Positions 1-7,368 of a stretch of DNA of 10,651 nt are shown here, piece by piece. The notes under the pieces are model-generated. The model saw nothing but the letters and a program-made list of their open reading frames with translations, was not told where the DNA came from and made no database searches. The translations under genes were made by a program, and so were the position numbers. The stretch covers positions 1 to 10,651 of the forward strand of contig JAAYXC010000297.1 of the NCBI GenBank assembly GCA_012516115.1, in the 5' to 3' direction. The stretch is from Bacillota bacterium. Lineage in GTDB: Bacteria; Bacillota; UBA4882; JAAYXC01. Each line of letters begins with the position of its first letter. The stretch's first letter is position 1.

Positions 1-155
1 CATATGGATGTGGACCACCCGTCCGGAATGATGCGCCCTTGTTAGGCCATGATAAACAACAAATTTCGACAGAGGGTTGGAATTGGAAAAAATTAATATA
101 TTAAATAGAGAAATTTTCAAAACAGGATGCGGATTTAGCATTGTTGCGTTCTTGA

Positions 156-275
156 GCGGAGGATTTTACTGGTGTCGGCGGTTGCATCATGGGGTTCAGC
201 GGCCCGAACGGGGCCGAAAAGACCACCATCATCAGGCTCATCATGAACCTCGCCCGGCCGGAGCCGGGTGCACCT
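156..275 (+). pseudogene. ABC transporter ATP-binding protein remnant (Walker A fragment)
   Basis: Reading from about 156, after an in-frame TGA at 153, gives a short stretch resembling the Walker A region of an ABC transporter ATPase: GFSGPNGAEKTT followed by IIRLIMNLARPEPG, as in ABC-2/daunorubicin-type exporters. An intact P-loop reads GPNGAGKTT; here the glycine before the lysine is glutamate, which should abolish nucleotide binding. Homology ends around the PEPG turn. There is no Q-loop, signature motif or Walker B, and the upstream half of the domain is missing or unrecognisable. It is a decayed fragment, perhaps left by a rearrangement beside cysK. The family assignment rests on about 30 residues. 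Confidence 0.6.
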
Positions 276-304
276 AAAACACCGTTTTTTCCCTCGACCG
301 GCCC

Positions 305-1234
<930 letters not shown>

Positions 1235-1262
1235 CTTTATCCCTTCCTTAAAACCATATTTT

Positions 1263-1279
1263 CCTACTTACTTACTAGG
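1263..1279. promoter_or_regulatory. Rrf2-type operator at the cysK promoter
   Basis: CCTACTTACTTACTAGG is an imperfect palindrome with CCTA/TAGG ends. It abuts the cysK -10 hexamer and covers the expected start of transcription. It matches the sites at 6283-6299 and 7322-7338 in 14 of 17 positions, the remaining three being pyrimidines or A/T changes. Placement over +1 implies repression. The CC...GG half-site layout resembles IscR type 1 and CymR boxes; which protein binds it is inferred. Confidence 0.7.
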
Positions 1280-1309
1280 ATTATAACGGCTCCGGGGAGG
1301 GGCTGTCAA
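1280..1309 (-). promoter_or_regulatory. Sigma-A promoter of cysK
   Basis: On the minus strand, TTGACA (1304-1309) and TATAAT (1280-1285) are both perfect consensus hexamers, separated by 18 bp. Transcription should begin near 1273, inside the operator, about 40 nt before the cysK ATG. Confidence 0.85.
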
Positions 1310-1432
1310 GTCGAACTTAGCGGACCGGCTTCGCTCTAGGGGTTCTCCCTCTTCCGGCAAAGGGTGGCATTTTCTCTACCCCCTCCACGGGTGACGTCAT
1401 CGCAGACTGACGAGATCGGCGAGGGTTCGGTC

Positions 1433-1461
1433 TTGACAGAGGGACCAGGGCATAGTATAAT
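1433..1461 (+). promoter_or_regulatory. Orphan consensus sigma-A promoter
   Basis: TTGACA (1433-1438), a 17-bp spacer and TATAAT (1456-1461) form a textbook promoter on the plus strand. The predicted start is near 1468. No recognisable coding sequence begins for about 458 nt, until the copper gene at 1926, so it either drives that operon through a long leader, makes a small RNA, or belonged to a lost gene. A very loose resemblance to the Rrf2 operator (CC.A....., then TTACTAG) lies at 1471-1487 at the same relative position. Confidence 0.75.
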
Positions 1462-1739
1462 TGCAGTATTCCGATAGGATTACTAGATTATTCATCATTC
1501 GAACGTTGCCACAAGGCGGCCTCGAAACATCGGGGCTGACCTTCACTCCTTTCGACCCCTTGGTCCATGATCTCTCCAATGCCATGTTATCCCAAGAGAG
1601 CCAGTCTCGAGGTCGAGATGGATCGCTTTTTCGAAGGTCATGTTGATCGATTATGGTCACTTATAGGATAGCGATCGCATTTTGAGTTCCTTGGCAACGG
1701 AGGTGGCCGGGCGGCCCCGCTTCTCGGTGGGCTGCATGT

Positions 1740-1910
1740 TTTTAACCCGGATTTCGAGGGTTAAGGCCTATGGAAGCCCATAAACTCTTCTTTCTAAGCT
1801 TCGAGAGGGGGTGCCCGGAGGCCGGGGGTGAGGTTATCACCCGGCGGGTGGAACTTAAATTCGCCTCTCACGTGGAAAAAGCCAAGACATCTTCGAAATC
1901 CGGGTTAAAA
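1740..1910. repeat. 171-bp segment bounded by perfect 18-bp inverted repeats
   Basis: The left arm TTTTAACCCGGATTTCGA (1740-1757) is the exact reverse complement of the right arm TCGAAATCCGGGTTAAAA (1893-1910). The 135 bp between them encode no recognised protein. Terminal inverted repeats on a short non-coding body fit a miniature transposable element or the collapsed ends of an insertion sequence. I could not see a clear flanking target duplication. As RNA it could form a long hairpin ending 15 nt before the start codon at 1926, so a regulatory role is the alternative. Confidence 0.6.
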
Positions 1911-1925
1911 CGGGGGTATCCTTGA

Positions 1926-3755
1926 ATGCCAGATGGGTCAATCAAAAAGACATTTGCCGTTAAGGGGATGTCATGTACCAGTTGCGAGCTTAAAATAGAG
2001 AAATCATTAAGAAGGATTACCGGGGTAAAAGAAGCCAAGGTATCTTTGCGCGATTCGCGAGCAACCGTAATTTATGATCCACAAAAAACAGATTCAGCTT
2101 TCTTGGTCGCCGCTATCCAGCAACTAGGTTATGAAGTTTATGAAATTGAAGATGCTTTGAACGGTTCAACGGAAAAAATGAGCTTTAATCAGTTGTTCGG
2201 GATCGGGATCGCTATTTTTGCCATCTATTTGATTATTAAGTCCACCTTGAATTTTAATTTTGTCCCTCAAGTCGACCAGACGATCGGTTATGGAATGCTT
2301 TTTCTGGTGGGATTGTTGACTTCATTACATTGTATTGCCATGTGTGGTGGAATTAATCTAACGCAAAGCCTTAACCATCCATCGGAGGGAGCCCGATCGA
2401 AGTTAGCCCAATTCAAGCCGGGTCTGCTATATAATTTGGGGCGGATAATCTCCTATACTTTGTTAGGGGGGGTTGCGGGATCTGTCGGGTCGGTAATCAG
2501 TTTTTCCGGAGCGGCCAGAGGCGCCGTGGCGATCATCGGCGGCGCCTTCATGATGCTAATCGGACTTAAGATGCTCGATATTTTCCCCTGGTTGCGCAGG
2601 TTGCGTTTTGGCCTGCCCAGGTTCTTCGGGAACCAGATTTACGAGAATAAAGGAAGAAAGGGTCAATTGGTTATTGGGCTGGTCAATGGGTTAATGCCGT
2701 GTGGACCTTTACAAACGATGCAGTTATATGCCCTCGGGACCGGGAGTTTTGCCGGCGGAGCGATTTCCATGTTCTTCTTTAGCCTGGGAACTGTCCCGTT
2801 AATGTTCGGTTTTGGCGCGAGCGGGTCGATGCTAATCCGGAAGTTTAGGCACGTGATGTTAAAAGCCAGCGCCATCCTGGGCATCGTGCTAGGGCTGATC
2901 ATGGCCAACCGGGGGCTGCATCTCTCCGGGATTACAACGGTCGCGGCGCCGGTTGGCGGCGGAAACGTGGCCGTGATTCAAGGAGATGTCCAGGTGGTGA
3001 CTACCACCGTCGAACCCAGCAGATACCAGCCTTTTATAGTGCAAAAAGGGATTCCCGTACACTGGATCGTCAAAGCCCGGGCGGAGGATCTAAACGGATG
3101 TAATAACCGGATAATTATACCCCGTTATAACATTGAAAAAAGACTGGTTCCCGGGGAAAACGTGATTGAGTTCACGCCCGTGGCGGGAGGAACAATCACC
3201 TATACCTGTTGGATGGGCATGATTAGCAGCGTCATTAAAGTGGTTCCCGATCTTTCCAGGATTTCCGAAAAAAATCTGGACAAATTGAATAGTGAAAGTA
3301 AACAGGAATATTCCGGGGGAGGTTGTTGTTCGGCCGGAACCCGCGCTGGCCGGTTTGCCGGGGGCCGGATTCCCACGGATGATATTGAGATCGCCAGAGT
3401 GAAGAACGGCATCCAGATGGTAGCGATCGAGGTGAACGAGAAGGGTTTCTCCCCGGCGGCCATTGTTTTGCAAAAGGGGGTAAAGGTCAAAATCCGATTT
3501 ATTGCCGAGAGGTTAACCTATTGTAATTTTATTATCCAATTTCCGGAATACCGGGGTCAGTTGGACCTGAGAAAGGGCCAGCTGGAAACACCGGAGCTGG
3601 AAGCGACTCGGGACTTCACCTTCCGCTGCTGGATGGGCATGCTCAACGGCTACTTCAAAGTGGTCAATGATATAAATAACGTAAACCTGGAGCGGATCAA
3701 GGAGGAGATCAGGGCTTACCGTCCGGTCGGCGACGGAGGTTGTTGCGGGGGATAA
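1926..3755 (+). CDS. HMA / DsbD-TauE-like membrane / double cupredoxin copper protein
   Basis: A 609-residue membrane protein, probably in copper handling or export. The N-terminus is a heavy-metal-associated domain (residues about 8-75) with the Cu-binding CxxC in GMSCTSC (C17, C20). A hydrophobic segment at 88-106 leads into a DsbD_2/UreH/TauE-like membrane domain of about six helices (119-330) with LHCIAMCGG (C136, C140) and NGLMPCGP (C259). Two cupredoxin-like domains follow (about 341-441 and 496-581), each with a cysteine (C392, C533) and a CWMGM motif (428-432, 568-572) as likely ligands. Each ends near a glycine-flanked Cys-Cys pair (467-468 and 606-607). The HMA domain begins at residue 9, so the first ATG is needed; its ribosome site, GGGGG at 1912-1916, is weak. 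copA lies 59 bp downstream with no terminator between, suggesting an operon. The 5' part is A/T-richer than its neighbours. Transport activity itself is inferred. Confidence 0.85.
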   Translation: MPDGSIKKTFAVKGMSCTSCELKIEKSLRRITGVKEAKVSLRDSRATVIYDPQKTDSAFLVAAIQQLGYEVYEIEDALNGSTEKMSFNQLFGIGIAIFAIYLIIKSTLNFNFVPQVDQTIGYGMLFLVGLLTSLHCIAMCGGINLTQSLNHPSEGARSKLAQFKPGLLYNLGRIISYTLLGGVAGSVGSVISFSGAARGAVAIIGGAFMMLIGLKMLDIFPWLRRLRFGLPRFFGNQIYENKGRKGQLVIGLVNGLMPCGPLQTMQLYALGTGSFAGGAISMFFFSLGTVPLMFGFGASGSMLIRKFRHVMLKASAILGIVLGLIMANRGLHLSGITTVAAPVGGGNVAVIQGDVQVVTTTVEPSRYQPFIVQKGIPVHWIVKARAEDLNGCNNRIIIPRYNIEKRLVPGENVIEFTPVAGGTITYTCWMGMISSVIKVVPDLSRISEKNLDKLNSESKQEYSGGGCCSAGTRAGRFAGGRIPTDDIEIARVKNGIQMVAIEVNEKGFSPAAIVLQKGVKVKIRFIAERLTYCNFIIQFPEYRGQLDLRKGQLETPELEATRDFTFRCWMGMLNGYFKVVNDINNVNLERIKEEIRAYRPVGDGGCCGG

Positions 3756-3799
3756 GGGGTTTTGCTGAATTTAATCTAGAGAAGAAACATTTTTTCATC

Positions 3800-3805
3800 A
3801 AGGAG
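3800..3805 (+). promoter_or_regulatory. Strong ribosome-binding site of copA
   Basis: AAGGAG sits nine nucleotides before the ATG at 3815. It fixes that start and contrasts with the weak site of the gene before it, so CopA may be translated more efficiently than its operon partner. Confidence 0.8.
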
Positions 3806-3814
3806 TGATTTGCG

Positions 3815-6232
3815 ATGATCAAAAAAGAAACCTTAAAGGTGGAAGGGATGTCCTGCGCCTCCTGCGCGTTGAGGATAGAAAAAAACTTGAGCGCGCTCTC
3901 AGGGGTAAAAAGCGCGGCGGTCAATTTCGCCACCGAGAAGGCGGTGGTGGAATACGATGATGAGGTCGTGGATGAAAAAACGCTGGAGGAAGCCGTAAAG
4001 AGACTCGGTTACGGGGTCGCCAGAGAGGCCGCGCCTTCGAAGGGCAAGGTGGAACTGAAGATCACCGGGATGAGTTGCGCCTCCTGCGCCGCCAAGATCG
4101 AGAGGAGGTTGGGCGGGATCGAGGGCGTCCTCCGCGCTTCTGTCAATCTGGCCACCGAGAGGGCCACCGTGGAGTTCGACCCCTCCCGGGTCAAAGTGGG
4201 CGCCCTGATCGAGGCCGTTGAAGACTTGGGTTACGGGGCAGAGAGGGCGGAAGAGATCCCCGCGGACCGGGAGAGGGAAGCCCGGGAAAGGGAGATGGGT
4301 GGCCTTCGCCGGGAACTGGTCGCGGCGGCGGTCTTGAGCTTGCCGCTGGTCGTGGCCATGATCTCGGGCTTTCTCCGGGTCGAGGCCTTCGCCTTCCTCC
4401 ATGATTGGCGGTGGCAATTGGCCCTGGCGACCCCGGTCCAGTTCCTTATCGGTTACCGGTTCTACCGGAACTCCTATTATGCGCTGAAGGCCGGAAGCCC
4501 CAATATGGACGTCTTGATCGCCTTGGGGACTTCTGCGGCCTATTTTTATAGCCTTTACAACGCCCTCTTCGGCCCGGTGCGACCCGGGACGATGATGAAG
4601 GATCTATACTTCGAGGCCGCGGCGATCATCATTACCCTTGTTTTACTCGGCAAATACCTGGAGGCGCGCGCCAAGGGGAAGACCTCGGAGGCCATCAAGA
4701 AGTTGATGGAGCTTGGGGCCAAGACCGCCAGGGTCATCCGGGAGGGCCGGGAAGAGGATATCCCCGTGGAAGAGGTGGAAGTCGGGGAGGTAATCGTCGT
4801 CCGGCCCGGGGAGAAGATCCCGGTGGACGGGAAGGTCATCGAGGGCAGTTCCGCCGTGGACGAGTCCATGCTCACCGGCGAGAGCCTCCCGGTGGAAAAG
4901 AGACCGGGGGACCAGGTATTCGGCGCGACGATCAATAAATACGGTACCTTTAAGTTCGTGGCGACCAAGGTGGGCAAGGAGACCGTCCTGGCGCAGATCG
5001 TCAAGATGGTGGAGGAGGCGCAGGGCGCCAAGGCGCCGATCCAGAAGATCGCCGACCGGGTGGCCGGCGTCTTCGTCCCCATCGTCTTGGGCATTGCCGT
5101 TTTGACCTTCCTCATCTGGACCTTTGGCGCGCGTGACCTGACCAAAGGGGTCACGAGCGCGGTGGCGGTCCTGGTGATCGCCTGTCCCTGCGCGCTGGGA
5201 CTGGCGACCCCCACGGCGATCATGGTCGGGACGGGCAAAGGCGCGGAGAACGGGATCCTGATCAAAGGCGGAGAACACCTGGAGACGGCCCACAAAATCG
5301 GGGCGGTGGTCCTGGACAAGACGGGGACCATCACCAAAGGCCGGCCGGAGGTGACCGCCATCGTCCCCCTCGGCGGGATGGACGGCCGGGAAGTATTGCG
5401 ATTGGCGGCCGTAGCCGAGAAGAAATCCGAGCATCCGCTGGGCGTGGCGGTCTACGAGAAGGCCCAAAGAGAATTGGGGGCCCTCCCCGATCCCGAGGAA
5501 TTCGAGGCCTTCCCCGGCCACGGGGTCGCGGCCGTGACCGGGGGCAAGACGGTCCTGGTCGGCACGAGGAGGTTGATGACGGAAAAGGGGATCGATACCT
5601 CCGCGGCCGAGGAGACCCTGGCCGGCCTGGAGGAGGCCGGCAAGACCGCGATGCTCTTGGCATATGACGGGAGATTGGCCGGGGTCATCGCCGTGGCCGA
5701 CGTGGTCAAGGAGGAGGCGGCCGAGGCCATCGCCGCGCTGAAGAGGATGGGGATAGATGTTTACATGATCACCGGCGATAACCGGCGGACCGCCCGGGCC
5801 ATCGCCGCCCAGGTCGGGATCGAGAACGTCTTGGCCGAAGTCCTGCCGGAACAAAAGGCGGCGGAGGTGGAGCGGCTGAGGAGAGAGGGGAAGATCGTGG
5901 CCATGGTGGGGGACGGCATCAACGACGCCCCGGCCCTGGCCGCCGCGGATATCGGCATGGCCGTCGGGAGCGGCACCGACATCGCCATGGAGGCGGCGGA
6001 CATCACCCTGATGCGGGGGAATCTTTTGGCCATACCTGCCGCCATCCGGCTTTCCCGCGCCACTATGGCCAAGATCAAGCAGACCCTCTTCTGGGCCTTT
6101 ATCTACAACATCATCGGCATTCCTTTCGCCGCCATGGGGGCCTTGAGCCCGGTCATCGCCGGCGCGGCCATGGCCGCGAGCTCGGTCTCGGTGGTGACGA
6201 ATTCGCTGAGCTTGAAGCGGTTTAAAGCTTAA
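3815..6232 (+). CDS. copA: Copper-exporting P1B-type ATPase CopA
   Basis: ATP-driven Cu+ exporter of the cytoplasmic membrane, 805 residues, typical for a two-HMA CopA. Two HMA domains lie at about 4-70 and 78-145, both with GMSCASC. The actuator TGE motif is at 354-356. The membrane metal site CPC is at 457-459 (IACPCALGLATPTA), and the phosphorylated aspartate D501 is in DKTGT. The P1B signature His-Pro is at 540-541 (SEHPLG), TGDN at 653-656 and GDGINDAP at 699-706. The last helices carry YN (764-765) and MAASS (786-790), the pattern of Cu+/Ag+ (P1B-1) pumps. No lesions are seen. No CopZ chaperone or CsoR/CueR regulator is present in the window; soluble copper delivery may come from the upstream HMA fusion or from elsewhere. 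Silver is a likely second substrate. Confidence 0.97.
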   Translation: MIKKETLKVEGMSCASCALRIEKNLSALSGVKSAAVNFATEKAVVEYDDEVVDEKTLEEAVKRLGYGVAREAAPSKGKVELKITGMSCASCAAKIERRLGGIEGVLRASVNLATERATVEFDPSRVKVGALIEAVEDLGYGAERAEEIPADREREAREREMGGLRRELVAAAVLSLPLVVAMISGFLRVEAFAFLHDWRWQLALATPVQFLIGYRFYRNSYYALKAGSPNMDVLIALGTSAAYFYSLYNALFGPVRPGTMMKDLYFEAAAIIITLVLLGKYLEARAKGKTSEAIKKLMELGAKTARVIREGREEDIPVEEVEVGEVIVVRPGEKIPVDGKVIEGSSAVDESMLTGESLPVEKRPGDQVFGATINKYGTFKFVATKVGKETVLAQIVKMVEEAQGAKAPIQKIADRVAGVFVPIVLGIAVLTFLIWTFGARDLTKGVTSAVAVLVIACPCALGLATPTAIMVGTGKGAENGILIKGGEHLETAHKIGAVVLDKTGTITKGRPEVTAIVPLGGMDGREVLRLAAVAEKKSEHPLGVAVYEKAQRELGALPDPEEFEAFPGHGVAAVTGGKTVLVGTRRLMTEKGIDTSAAEETLAGLEEAGKTAMLLAYDGRLAGVIAVADVVKEEAAEAIAALKRMGIDVYMITGDNRRTARAIAAQVGIENVLAEVLPEQKAAEVERLRREGKIVAMVGDGINDAPALAAADIGMAVGSGTDIAMEAADITLMRGNLLAIPAAIRLSRATMAKIKQTLFWAFIYNIIGIPFAAMGALSPVIAGAAMAASSVSVVTNSLSLKRFKA

Positions 6233-6246
6233 TGGATGGTGCGGAG

Positions 6247-6275
6247 TTGACAATCGGATCGGGGCATGTTAGCAT
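6247..6275 (+). promoter_or_regulatory. Promoter of the first rrf2 gene (and probably arsC)
   Basis: TTGACA (6247-6252), a 17-bp spacer and TAGCAT (6270-6275). The -35 begins 14 bp after the copA stop, so this unit has its own promoter. Predicted start near 6282, at the edge of the operator. Confidence 0.8.
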
Positions 6276-6282
6276 TAAAATA

Positions 6283-6299
6283 CCTACTAATTCACTAGG
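6283..6299. promoter_or_regulatory. Rrf2-type operator, first rrf2 gene
   Basis: CCTACTAATTCACTAGG starts seven bases after the -10 and overlaps the expected transcription start. It differs by a single base from the site at 7322-7338. The placement is that of an autorepressor site. Confidence 0.72.
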
Positions 6300-6326
6300 T
6301 TATCCTGGAAAAAGGACGGCGGACCG

Positions 6327-6771
6327 ATGCGCGTCTCGACCAAGGGCCGCTACGGCCTACGCGCCATGGTGGATCTGGCGCTACACGCCGAGGGTGCTCC
6401 CGTGCCCCTCAAGGAGATCGCCGAACGCCAAGGCCTCTCCGAGTCCTACCTGGAGCAGGTCTTCGCCGTCCTCCGGCGGGCGGGCTGGTGATGGCGATCC
6501 GCGGGCCCATGGGCGGCTATACGCTGGGCCGGCCGAAGAGATAAGCGCGGGGGAGATCCTGCGCGTCCTGGAGGGGGATACCGCCCCGGTCTACTGTGTC
6601 GAGCGGATGGCGACCCGGGCCCGCTGCGCGAGGGAGCCCGCGTCTCCGACGCGGGAGTTCTGGCGGGAGCTTCGCGACCACATCGACGCCTTCCTCGACC
6701 GGACCAGCCTCCGGGAGCTCTGCGAGCGGGCGCGCCGGAAGGACGAGGCCCCACCGATGTATTATATTTGA
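6327..6771 (+). pseudogene. Rrf2-family regulator, copy A, two frameshifts
   Basis: The frame opening at the ATG (MRVSTKGRYGLRAMVDLALH, a classic Rrf2 start) hits a TGA at 6489-6491 after 54 codons. Homology resumes in the next frame around 6485 (LVMAIRGPMGGYTLGRP) and again in a third frame from about 6535 (EEISAGEIL through to PMYYI, TGA at 6769-6771). One base appears to be missing near 6480-6486 and another near 6528-6535; restoring both gives a 148-residue regulator. Rrf2 proteins are winged-helix dimers, often sensing Fe-S status or cysteine supply. Here the sensor region has two cysteines nine residues apart (CVERMATRARC), but serine replaces the third cysteine found in copy B. As read, only the helix-turn-helix would be made. 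Promoter and operator look intact. Read errors could mimic this. Confidence 0.85.
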
Positions 6772-6798
6772 AAGCCGAGCGAGAAGGTTCGATCGAAG

Positions 6799-7242
6799 AT
6801 GGGCCGGAGGAAAAAGAAAATCCTCTTCCTCTGCACCGGTAACTCCTGCCGGAGCCAGATGGCCGAAGGTTTTGCCAGGGCCATGGCCGGCGACCGCTGG
6901 GAAGTCTACAGCGCCGGCCTGGAACCGACGGGATTAAACCCGCGCGCCGTCCGGGTTATGCGCGAGGTAGGGATCGACATCTCCGGCCAGAGCTCGAAAC
7001 CCATCGACCCCGAGTTATTGTCGAAGGTCGATCTCATCGTTACCCTCTGCGGCGATGCCGCCGACCGTTGTCCCCTGACCCCGCCGCACGTCCGCCGCCT
7101 GCATTGGCCGCTGGAAGACCCGGCCCGGGCAAGCGGCACGGAAGAAGAGATCCTGGCCCGTTTCCGGAAAATACGCGATGAAATCCGTCGCCAGTTGGAA
7201 ACTCTCCTTGCCGGGGAAGGGCGGGCCGACGGCGGGGAATGA
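6799..7242 (+). CDS. arsC: Arsenate reductase, thioredoxin-coupled (LMW-phosphatase fold)
   Basis: Cytoplasmic enzyme reducing arsenate to arsenite with electrons from thioredoxin; 147 residues, close to the usual size of about 130-140. The P-loop CTGNSCRSQ carries the nucleophile C12 and also C17 and R18. The redox pair C84 and C91 lies in LCGDAADRC, and the general acid is D107 in EDPA. All four cysteines of the pI258-type enzyme are present, which separates it from plain tyrosine phosphatases. GAGAAGG about 11 bases upstream serves as ribosome site. It starts 27 bp after rrf2 copy A and probably shares its promoter and operator, so it would be in the Rrf2 regulon. No arsenite exporter (ArsB or Acr3) is visible in the window. 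Confidence 0.92.
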   Translation: MGRRKKKILFLCTGNSCRSQMAEGFARAMAGDRWEVYSAGLEPTGLNPRAVRVMREVGIDISGQSSKPIDPELLSKVDLIVTLCGDAADRCPLTPPHVRRLHWPLEDPARASGTEEEILARFRKIRDEIRRQLETLLAGEGRADGGE

Positions 7243-7280
7243 AGGTAAATTATTCTTCGGTCCGTTGGATCGCGGGGGAG

Positions 7281-7309
7281 TTGACAAACGGGCGGCGCCG
7301 TGCTAGCAT
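7281..7309 (+). promoter_or_regulatory. Promoter of the second rrf2 gene
   Basis: TTGACA (7281-7286), a 17-bp spacer and TAGCAT (7304-7309). A second, overlapping TAGCAT at 7309-7314 reflects a five-base duplication relative to the copy A promoter, leaving the operator either 12 or 7 bases downstream of the -10. Confidence 0.78.
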
Positions 7310-7321
7310 AGCATCGAAATA

Positions 7322-7338
7322 CCTACTAATCCACTAGG
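7322..7338. promoter_or_regulatory. Rrf2-type operator, second rrf2 gene
   Basis: CCTACTAATCCACTAGG lies just downstream of the promoter. The palindrome extends one or two bases on each side (TACC.../...GGTA). It is nearly identical to the copy A site and related to the cysK site. Confidence 0.72.
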
Positions 7339-7368
7339 TAATCCCGGAAAAAGGATGGACGATGGCCG

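Larger units (their letters stand above)
1310..1925. other. Long intergenic region without a recognisable gene
   Basis: About 615 bases between the divergent cysK and copper-operon genes. It contains the orphan promoter (1433-1461) and the inverted-repeat segment (1740-1910). Short open frames exist on both strands (for example 1461-1646 plus, 1397-1660 minus, and 1770-1925 plus, whose TGA directly precedes the next ATG), but none has a convincing ribosome site or resembles a protein family I know. No clear rho-independent terminator was found. Mixed base composition and broken frames suggest the debris of past insertions, possibly with a regulatory leader for the downstream operon. Confidence 0.6.

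Noticed and set aside
77..277. TTG-initiated 66-codon frame on the plus strand
   Set aside because: Its second half is an out-of-frame reading of the ABC remnant (His/Arg-rich); the first half resembles nothing known.
256..292. Possible terminator: GGTG...CACC followed by six T
   Set aside because: The stem is only four base pairs and is on the plus strand, so it would not serve cysK; no gene clearly ends there.
1397..1660. 87-codon minus-strand and 61-codon plus-strand frames in the intergenic region
   Set aside because: They overlap each other, lack ribosome sites and resemble no family; the plus-strand one starts inside the -10 box of the promoter.
1671..1678. GCGATCGC palindrome
   Set aside because: It is a single 8-bp palindrome, easily expected by chance, with no other copies noted nearby.
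1770..1925. 51-codon frame ending TGA directly before the ATG at 1926, a possible leader peptide
   Set aside because: It lies almost wholly inside the inverted-repeat segment, has only a weak ribosome site and no informative sequence; translational coupling cannot be shown.
4643..6253. 536-codon open frame on the minus strand opposite copA
   Set aside because: It is the antisense shadow of GC-rich copA, has low-complexity composition (H, G, D, R) and no family motif, while copA has every catalytic motif in place.
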